NCBI RefSeq assembly: GCF_000219625.1
Contig: NC_018205.1
Coordinates: 434,001-498,000, forward strand
Reading direction: 5' to 3'
DNA from: Zymoseptoria tritici IPO323
Taxonomy: Eukaryota; Ascomycota; Dothideomycetes; Mycosphaerellales; Mycosphaerellaceae
Length of the DNA stretch: 64,000 bases
The translations under genes were made by a program, and so were the position numbers. Shown here piece after piece: positions 44,023 through 55,563 of this stretch. The notes beneath the pieces are model-generated. The model saw nothing but the letters and a program-made list of their open reading frames with translations. It searched no databases and was not told where the DNA came from. The stretch's first letter is position 1, and each line of letters begins with the position of its first letter.

Positions 44023-44689
44023 CATCCTGCTATAGCGAATAGCCGGGTATAGGGAAATCTCTCGGTAACTAACGCTAGAGATCTTTGTGTATTAAGCTAT
44101 ATATATAGTTAAATCTATTAAGAAATTATCTAAAGGGTCGGTTCGTCGTCCTCTCCTTTGTCTTAATGTTTCGAAAATGTTTGTAGTAGTATGCGCGGAT
44201 ACGCGTGCTACTTAGTATGCTAGTCTTAAAGCCTACATTTTCGCTCCGCCTATTCGCGCTCGTTCCTACAATTATGTCGAGAGTTAGTCGTACTTTAAAT
44301 CGGTATAATAACCTTGGACCGGCTTAGTAATCGATTCGTATCCTTATTAGTAGGTCTAGGGTAGATGTTAATAGACTTGTAGGGATGCAAAGCTATTGTT
44401 AATAGTCGAGATAGGCTAGCTTCCGCGCTCTCTAGAGTTACGAACGGCAAGCGATAGCTATGCTACGGTGTACTATAACTTATAGCTAGGAGGTTAGGCG
44501 GCACGCCCCGTTACGCGTTTTAGGAACGCTCTAGGAATAGAAACAGCCTGCGACCAGGGAGTGAGAGCACCCCTATCTCTCGAACTCTCCGACCTTCCTT
44601 AGCTCTCCTCCTCGCTCCTCGACGGTATACATACGTGTTACTTATAAACATATACCTTGCTCTCGATACGTATATTACTAACGACGAAG
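44023..44689. other. RIP-mutated, unassigned
   Basis: AT-biased, CpA-depleted sequence between R1 and the pogo fragment. It may include the 5' end of the pogo element; no TIR was found. Confidence 0.3.
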
Positions 44690-45240
44690 TCGATATCCCT
44701 ATCTCTACTCGATAGCACTAAGCCTACAGGCGCCAGACTCGGCGCTAACGAGCTGTACAATAGCAGTTGCTTATATAACCTGAAGAGAAGGCCCTTATAG
44801 AACATATACTACGCCTATACCGGAACGGCTATCCGGCCCGCGTTAAACATCTTCGGGACTTCGCGAGAATACTACTTCGGTAGCGCGTCAGAACCGATAG
44901 CTAGCGCAGTCCATGCCTGCCTAGTAAGGACTGGCTATAGGCGTTTTACAAGCGTCACCCAGAAGTGCAAGCCGTAAGGCTAAAGGCTATTAATTAGCAG
45001 AGGCATACGAGGAACATTCGTGCTAAAGTAGAGCGCTAGTTCGACATTATAAATACGCAACTTAACGAACGCGGGGTCTTGTAAGAGAACGTATATAATA
45101 TGGATAAGACGGGCGTACTCCTCAGTAACCTTAACACCGTGAAAGTGCTCATCGCTCGCGATGACAAAGACAAACGTCGTTAGGAAAGGGAATTGCGAGC
45201 AAAATGGACGGATGGGCAGAGGAGCTGAGGTCTTATAGAC
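44690..45240 (+). pseudogene. Fot1/pogo-type transposase fragment
   Basis: One frame with RIP stops reads EEKALIEHILRLYRNGYPAR, then VKHLRDFARILL (CENP-B-type DNA-binding helix-turn-helix), KDWLWAFYKRHPEVQAVRLK, VERWFDIINTQLNERGVL and ENVYNMDKTGVLLS. The last block is the start of the DDE_1 catalytic domain of Fot1/pogo elements (first Asp in MDKTG). Coding similarity stops near 45200 shortly after this, and the flanking LINE begins about 70 bp later, so most of the catalytic domain is missing. Cut-and-paste transposition is the family role. Confidence 0.75.
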
Positions 45241-45499
45241 GGCGTGGGGGTTCGCGTCCGCCCGATCGAGGTACGCTCACTTCCGGATACAGGTTTGCCG
45301 CGACCAGCTTTATAGAATATAGTTCGTCTAGTTACTATCCTCTATTACTCTCGCTACTCCTATCTTGCCCTTTTCTCTAGCCCGTCGCTTCTTTAGCGGC
45401 TATATTAGTAGCCTCGTTTCCCTCGATACCTTTATAGGAAGGTATCTAGCGGATCGTAACTATATAGCCTTAACTTTAAAGCATATCTATCTAGCGGGT

Positions 45500-48400
45500 A
45501 ATATATTTTAGTATATATACTCCGGATCGACCCTCGGTACGGATAAGCGACCGGATTACTACCTAGTTATCTATCTAGATAGTAATACGTCGTCGACTAT
45601 TAGTTCTATTATCTACGATATCCTACGCGATCTTTAGTACGAGGGTAATTCCTTATAGCTCTACGGCGTATACCGTAGAGACGGCCTCCGTCCCTATATA
45701 TATACTTTCCGTCCGGTCTACTAATAGGTAGACGGCTACTACTCTAATATAACTACTAATACCGCTACCGTCGGTATAGATATAGATAGTATCCGGCTTA
45801 ACTAATTTAGTATCGTATCTACTTCTCGCGTCTTCCGTATTATTAATATAGATTTCCGGCCCTATCCGCTACGGTTATAAGATAAAGGGCGGTATATACT
45901 CTAGTATATCGATATTTACCGCCGCTTAGGTCGCCGCCGAACGTCTTATATTGTAGAGAGGGCTAATATATTTCTATACCTTAGTACGGGCCGCGCCTAG
46001 TCGTACCTTAGTATCGTTCGTACTCGCTAGTATCCGGAATATAGCTTCCGTATTATATTTCTCGATTTATCGTTCGACCGGGAGAAGAAATGTCTCTATA
46101 TCTAGTATAGCTATAGAGGTTACTCGGTATACGCCGTATATAGCTCTAGCCGCTCTTACCTATAGTAACTCGAGTATACGGAGTATTTATTTCGTATAAC
46201 TACTACCTCCTACTCGCCCCTATAACTATACCGAGTATACGTATATTATCTATAGTATTACTACTCCGCGGTATAGTTTTCGTATCTTAAGTATCCCGGC
46301 TCCCTATATTAAGCTTCCGAGAGAATAGAGAGCGTTAATTGTCCTAGTTACTTTCCTTTAGATATCTTCGATATATAGCTTCTATTATAGCTTAGTGTCT
46401 ATAGTTACGCCGAGATACTTATAGGTCGCTTAAGGGGTAATATTATACTATATCGTATTAATGCCTTTTATTAGGTCGAAGCGTATTCGTACTCTCGTAA
46501 AGTATATTAGCTAGAATTTCTCGGGAGTAAATTTCGATACGTAGGTAGTAGCCTAGTTCTAAGCTTTACGTAGCGCTTCCGCGAGCTTCGTATATATATC
46601 CGATATCGTATCGCCCTACGTAAGAATCGTAGCGTTATCGATATATCTAGTAGTAGCGGTACTACTATCTATATTATCTAGCTCGATAAGGCTAGAGTTA
46701 TAGAAGATATATAAGATAGGCGAGAGTAGTAAGCCTTATAGTATACCTATTAAGACGGAGTATAGAGGTAACTCGAAGCTATCTATAATAATCCTCGTCG
46801 ATCGGTTACTTAAGAAGCTAGCGATCTATCGGACTAATCTTTCGTCGACTCGGCGAGCTCGTAGATCGTATAGTAGCCGTTTATATAATATATTATCGAA
46901 AGCTCCCGAGATATCTAGTAGTAGTAGGCTAGCGACTTTCCTCTAACCCGTATTCTACGCTTCGTAAATCTTATCCGTAATATAGTAGAGGGCATACTCT
47001 ATCGACTTCTATCGTCTACCGCCTATATACGCCTTTAGGAGAAGGTTATATATTTCTACTACGTAGCTTAGCTTCCTTGCTAGTACCGTATCTATAACTT
47101 TTCCAATTATATTTAGTAGAGCGATTAGGCGGTATACCTTAGGTATCGTATAGTTATCTTTCCTAGGTTTCCGTAGAACTACCGTAGTCGAGTAACGAAA
47201 GTACTTAGGATAGTACGCTAAGGCGATACTACTATTAAACATATTAGTTAGGTGTTTTATAAGGACCGTACTACCGGCCTATAGAGCTTTATTAGCGATC
47301 TCGTCCGGCCCTAGTACTTTAAGCGCTTTAGTAGCCGTAACTACGTCTACGACCTCCTTCTCCGTAATATCGGGTAGTTTAATCGGCTCCGGGTACTACG
47401 TCGAGCCTATATCGTCTAAGTTTGCCTACGGGGGTTCCGGAAAGAAGATATCCCGAAATAGGGCTGCCTTCCTACTAGTATCTACGACTTCTTCTCCCGT
47501 CTCTACGTTCCTAATCGGAGGTATAATACTCGGTATATAGTTACCGCGGTTCCTTACCTACTTAGCTAATTTCTAGAGCGACTCCGGTAACTATAATACT
47601 TCCTCTACCTTATCGCGGTAAGCTTACCTTAGCGCTTTGCGAATTGTTCTTATCTTATAATTTCTTACTACTCGATAGGCCTTCTAGTCGTCCTCTATAT
47701 ACTCTCGTCCGTATCTACGCTTTAGTCGCTTAGCTTCTACGAGTACCTCGGCGTATTCCTTATTCTACCCCTCTCTCGTTTTAACCGACGGCCTCGTCTT
47801 TAGTAGTACCTAATTCGCGGCCTTACTAATCGCTAATACTACTTCTAAAACGTAAATATCGAGATTCTCCTTCGTCCTAGGGCGGCGTACTTACGGGAGC
47901 GCGGTCTTTAGCGCTTTATAGAATCCCTTACTATCGAGATACTTCTAGTTTCTTCGTACTTTTACTACCCGGCGTAGTAGGTATAGATCTATTACTATAG
48001 CGATCGGTAGATAGTCTAAGTCGTAATTAAGCTCTTAGTCTACCTAGCTACGTATTATCCTATCTACGAGACCTATAGAGACGAGATATAGGTCGATCGT
48101 AGATTAGGAGTTGCCTTCTTTATACGTAATAGTCCCCGGTCGTAGCGTATTCTATAGTACGTAGTATTCTATAAGCTCGATAAGCTCTAGTACCTCTACG
48201 TCTACGTACGTTACCCGCTCTCCTCCCTATATATAGTAGTAGAGGTTAAAGTCCCCTACGACGATATTCTCGCTAGCGTAAGAAGTTATAAGTAGTACGC
48301 CTAGGGAGGGGAGCGTACTCGTTCGATCTTCTACGCCCTTCGGTAGATTATAGATATTAAAGATAGTAAGGCTCTACGCTTCGTCTACGTCCCCGAACCT

Positions 48401-48730
48401 AAAAGTAAGCGAGTATATATCCCGGCTATACTAGTCGAATCGCTACCTCGTATAATCTAGACGTTTATATACGAAGATATATACTCGTATCGGTCTACTA
48501 TTGGTATCGTTTAGTATATAGTAGAGGTAGAAGGTATCCTTCGCTAGGTAATATATTATTTCTATAAATAGGTTCCGCTATAGCTTCTATATAGCTATAA
48601 TATCGAAGTCTACTACTTTCTCGTCGCGTAGTAGGGTTACTATTATAGTATCCCGTAACTTCTAAACGTTATACTATAGTATACTTAGGGTTAGGCGTTC
48701 CTTTATTAGTCGCTCTCTATATCGATTTCT
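45500..48730 (-). pseudogene. L2 ORF2: endonuclease, reverse transcriptase, RNase H
   Basis: Endonuclease: FDIIAI, then RPIRVYIFVYKRLDY, LTIFNIYNLPKGVED and ENIVVGDFNLYYY (near 48250). Reverse transcriptase: FRYSTTVVLRKPRKDNYTIP, VYRLIALLNIIGKVIDTVLA (47009-47242), and the catalytic loop near 46640, where L3 reads RYIDDAAILAWG but L2 has the second Asp changed. RNase H: YIYTDGSGISSYI near 45775. This domain order is that of the Tad1 clade. TAG at Trp/Gln is very frequent. The element family is distinct from the LINE at 3756-9360, which lacks a recognisable RNase H. Confidence 0.82.
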
Positions 48731-48739
48731 ATATATTAA

Positions 48740-50388
48740 CTATTATTACGTAAGGCCGAGTTTATATATAGAGACTCTAGTACCTTTCTCGTCGGGTAGT
48801 AAGCCCGTTATAGCCTTTAACTACCCTAGTTAGCTAGAGGCTCGTTCTCCTTTTCCGTAGGAACGGTAGGGATTCCGGTATTCGTCCTTTTATATCTAGT
48901 TACGGTAGTCGCGGTTCTAGGTATCCCGTCCTCGTCTTATTAACCGAGATTACGCGCGGAGCGCTTCCTACGTAATAGTACGGTAGTACTTCTAGGTACT
49001 ATCCTAGTAGTCGGTACTATCGGTACGGGGTAGAACGGCGCTCTAGTAGTATAGGCCGCCTTCGCGTAAGCTACCTCGTCTTATCGTATCGTATACTACC
49101 GGCTCTATACCTCGTGCTCGCCGTAGTACGTAGCGTACTTCCTCGGTCTATCCCGTTAGCCCTTCGATAGGCAATCCCGAGACTAGTATTCCTAAGTATA
49201 ATAGCTATATATTATTATTATCTTATATTAGGTTCCTATATAGCTATATTTTTAGTAGTTAAAGTACTACTTAAGCCGATATTACCTCTTATATCTCTCG
49301 TACTAGTAGAGCTCGCCGTACTATACTAGACCCTCGCTAATAATCTTGTTTATATCCTCCGGCCGCGCGAACTCGATAATTATAGAGGTCGTAGATTTCT
49401 TCGTACCGTTCCTCGTAAGCTATCCTATATATTTAATTTCCGCGTTTAGGATAAATAGCCTATTCTCGAGTAGGATTCTATCTCGATTCTACTCGAATTT
49501 GTCTATATCTATCGAGTACGTATGGATACCGTATACGATTACGCCGTACGTAGGTACGCGGATAGTAGCTCCGTTCCCGATATAGCGCGCCTACTTATCG
49601 CCGCCCTATCGTAGTATCTATATTTCGCTAATACTCGCCGTTCTAATAATAAGGTCGCCGCTCTTAAGTTAATTAGCTAATATAACTCTTACCTACCTAA
49701 ATTATTTATTCGAGCTTTATTTAATAGCGCGATCGACGTAAGACTTTAGGTTACGTAGGTTTATCGCTCGTAGGCGTTTAATAGTTATAGGGTTTCTAAT
49801 ATTTACTATAATCTCGCGCTAGCTCTATATAGATATAGTCTACGTATTATAGGGGCTATAAATACTACTAGCTAAGCTACCGCTCGCTAATACTACTATA
49901 TAGCTTATCGGTACGCTCTTATTATTCTATAAGCCGTTATTCTTTATTTCTCTTATAATTCCTACTCCTACCTTTCCTACCTCTACTACCTCTTTCGCTA
50001 CTTCTTTAGTCTCTTCGCCGACCTTACTAATCTTTTCTAACTATATATTAGTATTACGTAGCTCTTTCTTTAGTACCTCTAGTCTCTATAACGTTTCCTC
50101 TTTAGCGGCCTTCGCGTCGCTACGTATTATACGTAGCGTATCCTAGACGGCGGTTATATCGGGGGTATTTTATACTTTAGCGATAAATAATATTATACCC
50201 TAGATAATTATCTTTACGACCTCTACCGGTATAATATAGCTACTAGTACGATTAATATAGCCGCGTATCTTAAGTAGGTACTTTATAAGTTATAGAGCGT
50301 ACTCTCGGTATTCTATAGCCTAGGTAACCCCCGGAGGCTATATTTCGGCTATAAGTAGTAGGCGCGCGGGCGACGCGTCTAATTTCAT
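48740..50388 (-). pseudogene. L2 ORF1 (gag-like)
   Basis: ATG 50388 starts MKLDASPARLLLIAEI. The next ~170 residues can be followed through TAG/TAA stops and include a helical stretch (TLQRLEVLKKELRNTNIQLE) typical of the coiled coil in Tad1 ORF1 proteins. Beyond that, RIP has made the frame difficult to follow and zinc knuckles could not be identified. ORF1 proteins bind LINE RNA. The corresponding part of L3 (52676-53900) is better preserved in its first 250 bp. Confidence 0.6.
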
Positions 50389-50539
50389 AGCTTCGTATAA
50401 CCTTCAAAGGCGGGTATAGCGCACTATAGTACAACTAAATTCCAATAAGTACGGTACTCGCTATGTTAATGTTTTCCGGCGGTCGGACGTGGTGGTCTCG
50501 GTCGAATGGAGAGAGAGTGTAAGTGTGTCACGTGAGTAC

Positions 50540-50881
50540 GTGTAACCGCCCTTCGCCGCTCGAACTCTCCCCTCCCGCCCTATCCGCGGTCTGTCACTAC
50601 GACAGCGCCATTGGACGGACTGTTGCGACTCGCGACGCCTGCGGGGGAGAACCGTGTAACCGCCCTTCGCCGCTCGAACTCTCCCCTCCCGCCCTATCCG
50701 CGGTCTGTCACTGCGACAGCGCCATTGGACGGACTGTTGCGACTCGCGACGCCTGCGGGGGAGAACCGTGTAACCGCCCTTCGCCGCTCGAACTCTCCCC
50801 TCCCGCCCTATCCGCGGTCTGTCACTGCGACAGCGCCATTGGACGGACTGTTGCGACTCGCGACGCCTGCGGGGGAGAACC
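50540..50881 (+). repeat. Three 114-bp tandem repeats upstream of the SSU1-like gene
   Basis: Units start at 50540, 50654 and 50768 (GTGTAACCGCCCTTCGCC). They are almost identical; the first has CACTACGAC where the others have CACTGCGAC. Each contains the near-palindrome CTGTCACTGCGACAG and GCCATTGGAC, an inverted CCAAT box. The array ends 128 bp before the start codon. Because 114 is divisible by three, long open frames appear on both strands; these are artefacts. Confidence 0.9.
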
Positions 50882-51009
50882 ACCATCACATAGCCAGCAG
50901 TCGAAGGGAATAAAGGCGCTGTACATGTGTACTCAATGCGCCTTCCCATCTCAAGCCAAGACATTGTCCTAAGCGAAATCCACGCAGTTGGAACATCCGG
51001 TCAATCCCA
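50882..51009 (+). promoter_or_regulatory. Proximal promoter/5' leader of the SSU1-like gene
   Basis: Contains GGAATAAAGGCG (weak TATA-like, ~100 bp upstream) and a CCCAATGG start context. The tandem repeats lie directly upstream. Confidence 0.4.
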
Positions 51010-52503
51010 ATGGCTCAAACCGGCGACTCCCCGGGACTCGAGACTGAAGACGCGCGAGTCTGTGCACTGACGACCAAGCGACAACATGGATGGCGACGCA
51101 TCGTCCGCAACTTTACGCCGTCGTGGTTCTCGGTGAGTATCTACCTCCCAAGTCAGCCAGAACATACAGCTGGGCAGCTAGATCCTCTTCGCGGGGCTGA
51201 CTTGAGGTAGGTCAATATGGGCACTGGCATAACGTCCATCCTGCTCAACAACCTACCCTACAACGGACGCTGGCTGCAGTACATCTCATATACCATTTTC
51301 GCCTTGAATGTTGCTCTGTTCATCATCTTCTTGACCATCTCCATCTTGAGATATACGATATATCCCAAGATATGGACAGCGATGGTGCGCCACCCGGCAC
51401 AGAGTCTCTTCCTCGGCACCTTCCCGATGGGCCTGGCAACTATCATCAACATGATCGTATTCGTGTGCGTACCGGCCTGGCAGGGGAATTGGTGGAAGCT
51501 GGCATGGGCATTGTGGTGGATTGATGCTGCAATCTCCCTCTCATGCTGTCTGTACCTGCCGTTCGTCCTGTGAGTGACATCCTTTCTTCATCCTGTTCTT
51601 GCTTGTCTTATTTCGCTGACGTCGGAACGAAAAGAATGTCGCATCGGAAAGCCACCATGGAAACCATGACAGCAGCATGGCTTCTGCCGATCGTCTCCAC
51701 CATCGTGTAAGAAATCCAAAGGGCAGAAGGCCTGCAGCTTAGTCCGAGACTTTCTCTCGCGCTATGTCTGCTGGTCTTATCCTACCTTTACACCTTTCTC
51801 ATCCGCACCATCGCTGACCCTTCTATCCTTCTGTTTTAGCGCCGCCGCTACAGGAGGCATCGTGGCCGAAGTCATTCCCGACCCTCATCTGGCCCTGATA
51901 ACGATCATCTTAGCTTATGTGCTCTGGGGAACCGGTGTGCCTCTGGCCATGTGTGTGCTCGTCATCTACTTCCTCCGCCTCACAACGTACAGCCATCCTC
52001 CAAACGCCGCCGTGGTATCGACCTTCCTGCCTCTTGGACCGCTCGGCCAGGGCGGCTTTGGCATCATGCAGCTCGGTAAAGTGGCTATGCAAGTCTTCCC
52101 GCAAACGCACACGATTCCGTTAGCAATTCACCCGGGAGAGATCCTCTACATCCTGGGATTCTTCATGGCACTCATTATGTGGGGCTTCGGTCTGGTCTGG
52201 CTAACCTTTGCTGTGTCGACGATAATTCGCGCAAGGAGTTTCCCTTTCAACATGGGTTGGTGGGGCTTCACTTTCCCGCTCGGGGTTTACACAGTCTGTA
52301 CAACGACGTTCGCGAAGGAGATGCCATCGGCTTTCTTTCGCGTACTGGGGACGATCTTCTCTATTGTGGTAACATTGTTGTGGATCGTCGTTGCTTGCGG
52401 CACTATCTACAAGGCGTACGCGGGAGCTCTACTCGTCGCACCTTGTTTGAAGGAAGCTGAGGAGAAAGAGGCAAAGGGACGGGAGAAAGACGTAGAGGGA
52501 TAG
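51010..52503 (+). CDS. SSU1: Sulfite efflux pump, SSU1 type (TDT/SLAC1 superfamily)
   Basis: Four exons, 51010-51132, 51211-51569, 51635-51706 and 51840-52503, join with GT-AG introns of 78, 65 and 133 nt into 405 residues. The start of the membrane domain, RNFTPSWFS joined to VNMGTGITSILL across intron 1, is a hallmark of the SSU1 branch. Further conserved blocks: HPAQSLFLGTFPMGLATI, FVCVPAW, TAAWLLPIVSTIVAAATGG, YVLWGTGVPLAMCVL, FLPLGPLGQGGFGIM, ALIMWGFGLVWL and PFNMGWWGFTFPLGVYT. About ten hydrophobic segments are present, with a charged C-terminal tail (KEAEEKEAKGREKDVEG). SSU1 exports sulfite across the plasma membrane, protecting against sulfite stress. The related malate carriers (MAE1) differ in these motifs, so SSU1 is preferred. 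The gene is intact and sits between two RIP-mutated LINE copies. Confidence 0.85.
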
Positions 52504-52675
52504 TCGTAGGAACCTACGTGCAAAAGAGGCGAAGAGTCTTTATACAATATTCACAGAGCACGCATGTCCCCTGGACGCTCGCCAAGTCGAGACCGCACTG
52601 CGCCAGTTCCGTCTACGCCAGTTCCGTCTACGCTCGAAGTCGCTCGTGCTGCATGAGATGGAGTCCGCTATGTCC

Positions 52676-55345
52676 GGCATCTTCAGAAAAACAAGAGCGC
52701 ACCGATGAGCTACGTAGCAGCATTAGCGAGCGGTAGCTTAGCCAGCAGCATTCACAGCCCTTACAACCCGTAGACCGTATCCATATAGAGTTAGCGCGAG
52801 ATCATAGTGAACATTAGAAACCCTATGACTACTAAACGCCTACGGGCGATGAATCCGCGGAACCTGAAGTCTTACGTCGATCGCGCTATCGAACAGAGCC
52901 CCGATGAATAGATTAGACAGGTAAGAGTTATGTTAGCTAATTAGCTAAAAAGCGGCGACCTTATAATCAGAACGGCGAATATTAGCGAGACGTAGACACT
53001 ACGATAGTACGGCGAGGACTAGGCGCGTCAAATCGGGAATGGCGCTACCGTCCGCGTTCCGACGTACGGCGTAATCGTATATAGTATTCGTACGTACTCT
53101 ATAGACATAAATAGATTCGAGGAGAATCGAGATAAAATCCTACTCGAGAATAGGCTATTTATCCCTAAGGCGGAAATTAAATATATAGGATAGCTAACGA
53201 GGAACGGTACGAAGAAATCTATAACGTCTATAATTATCGAATTCGCACAGCCGGAGGACGCTAATAAGATTATTAGCGAGAGCCTAGTATAGTATAGCGA
53301 GCTCTACTAGTACGAGAGATACAAGAGGCAATATCGGCTTAAGTAGTACTTTAACTACTAAAACTATAGCTATATAGGAACCTAATATAAGATAATAATA
53401 ATATATAGCTATTATACTTAGGAATACTAGTCTCGGGATTACCTATCGAAGGGCTAACGAGATAGACCGAGGAAGTACGCTACGTACTACGGCGAGTACG
53501 AGGTATAAAGCCGGTAGTATACGATACGATAAGACGAGGTAGCTCGCGCGAAGGCGACCTATACTACTAGAGCGCCGTTCTACCCCGTACCGATAGTACC
53601 GACTACTAGGATAGTACCTAGAAGTACTACCGTACTATTACGTAGGAAGCCCTCCGCGCGTAATCTCGGATAATAAGACGAGGATAGGATACCTAGAACC
53701 GCGACTACTATAACTAGATATAAAAGGACGAATACCGGAATCCCTACCGGTCCTACGGATAAGGAGAATAAGCCTCTAGCTAACTAGGGTAGTTAAAGGC
53801 CGTAACGGGCTTACTACTTAACGAGAAAGGTACTAGAGTCTCTATATATAAACTCGGCCTTACGTAATAGTAGTTAATATATAGAAATCGATATAGAGAG
53901 CGACTAATAAAGGAACGCCGAACCCTAAGTATACTATAGTATAACGTTCGGAAGTTACGGGATACCGTAATAGCAACCCTACTACGCGACGAGAAAGTAG
54001 TAGACTTCGATATTATAGCTATATAGGAGCTATAGCGGAACCTATTTATAGAAATAATATATTACCTAGCGAAGGACATCTTCTACCTCTACTATATACT
54101 AAACGATACCGATAGTAGACCGATACGAGTATATATCTTCGTATATAAACGTCTAGATTATACGAAGTAGCGATTCGACTAGTATAGCCGGGATATATAC
54201 TCGCTTACTTTTAGATTCGGGGACGTAGACGTAACGTAGAGCCTTACTATCTTTAATATCTATAATCTACTGAAGGGCGTAGAAGATCGAACGAGTACGC
54301 TTCCCTCTCTAGGCGTACTACTTATAACTTCTTACGCTAACGAGAATATCGTCGTAGGGGACTTTAACCTCTACTACTATATATAGGGAGGAGAGCGGGT
54401 TAAATACCTAGACGTAGAGGTACTAGAGCTTATCGAGCTTATAGAATACTACGTACTATAGAATACGCTACGACCGGGGACTATTACGTATAAAGAAGGT
54501 AACTCCCGATCTACGATCGACCTATATCTCGTCTCCGTAGGTCTCGTAGATAGGATAATACGTAGCTAGGTAGACTAAGAGCTTAATTACGACTTAGACT
54601 ATCTACCGATCGCTATAGTAATAGATCTATACCTACTAAGCCGGGTAGTAAAAGTACGAAGAAACTAGAAGTATCTCGATAGTAAGGGATTCTATAAAGC
54701 GCTAAAGACCGCGCTCCCGTAAGTACGCCGCCCTAGGACGAAGGAAAATCTCGATATATACGTTTTAGAAGTAGTATTAGGGATTAGTAAGGCCGCGAAT
54801 TAGGTACTACTAAAGACGAGGCCGTCGGTTAAAACGAGAGAGGGGCGGAATAAGGAATACGCTAAGGTACTCGTAGAGGCTAAGCGACTAAAACGTAGAT
54901 ACGGACGAGAGTATATAGAGGACGACTAGGAGGCCTATCGAGTAGTAAGAAATTATAAGACATTTACGAAGCGTAGAAGACGGGTTAGGGGAAAGTCGCT
55001 AGCCTACTACTACTAGACGTCTCGGGAGCTTTCGATAATATATTATATAAACGGCTACTATACGATCTACGAGCTCGCCGAGTCGACGAAAGACTAGTCT
55101 AATAGATCGCTAGCTTCTTAAGTAACCGATCGACGAGGATTATCGTAGATAGCTTCGAGTTACCTCTATACTCCGTCTTAATAGGTATACTATAAGGCTT
55201 ACTACTCTCGCCTATCCTATATATCTTCTACAACTCCAGCCTTATCGAGCCAGATAATGCAGACGGTGGCACCGCCATTACTAGATATATCGACGACGCT
55301 GCGATTCTTGCGTGGGGCGATACGAAGCTCGCGGAAGCGCTCCAA
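52676..55345 (+). mobile_element. Tad1-type LINE L3, truncated, RIP only in its interior
   Basis: Homologous to L2 in the opposite orientation: an ORF1 part, the endonuclease (ENIVVGDFNLYYY near 54350) and reverse transcriptase up to RYIDDAAILAWG (55270), then the similarity stops. Both ends are cut. The first ~250 bp and the last ~115 bp retain CpA/TpG; the middle (~52920-55232) is heavily RIP-mutated. It lacks 18 bp present in L2 just after the catalytic motif, between short repeats. Confidence 0.82.
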
Positions 55346-55563
55346 TCACGAGGAGACGGAGCTCTATCCGTTTCGACAGCTGTGATCCGTGCTTCGCCGG
55401 GCAGGTGGTCTTCGAACCTCAACTTCAGTCTCTTCCCAGGATCGCATTCGGCCCCAATCTACGTCTAACATGACTTATTGAGAATTCGTTGTTGGTACAA
55501 TACGGCAGCTAGTGGCACCCTCTGAATTTTGGCACGCTGGGCGGACCTATTGTGAAGTGCGCC

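Larger units (their letters stand above)
45310..50460 (-). mobile_element. Tad1-type LINE L2, heavily RIP-mutated
   Basis: Read leftward: a short 5' leader, ORF1 from 50388, ORF2 with endonuclease, reverse transcriptase and RNase H. CpA/TpG are almost absent. A truncated second copy (L3) lies inverted at 52676-55345. The 3' boundary is approximate. Confidence 0.85.

Noticed and set aside
50540..50881. CRISPR-like array
   Set aside because: Directly adjacent 114-bp repeats with no spacers, in a eukaryotic promoter.
50461..50972. Open frames of 149-167 codons on both strands
   Set aside because: They are produced by the 114-bp tandem repeat (divisible by three, no stop), not by coding selection.
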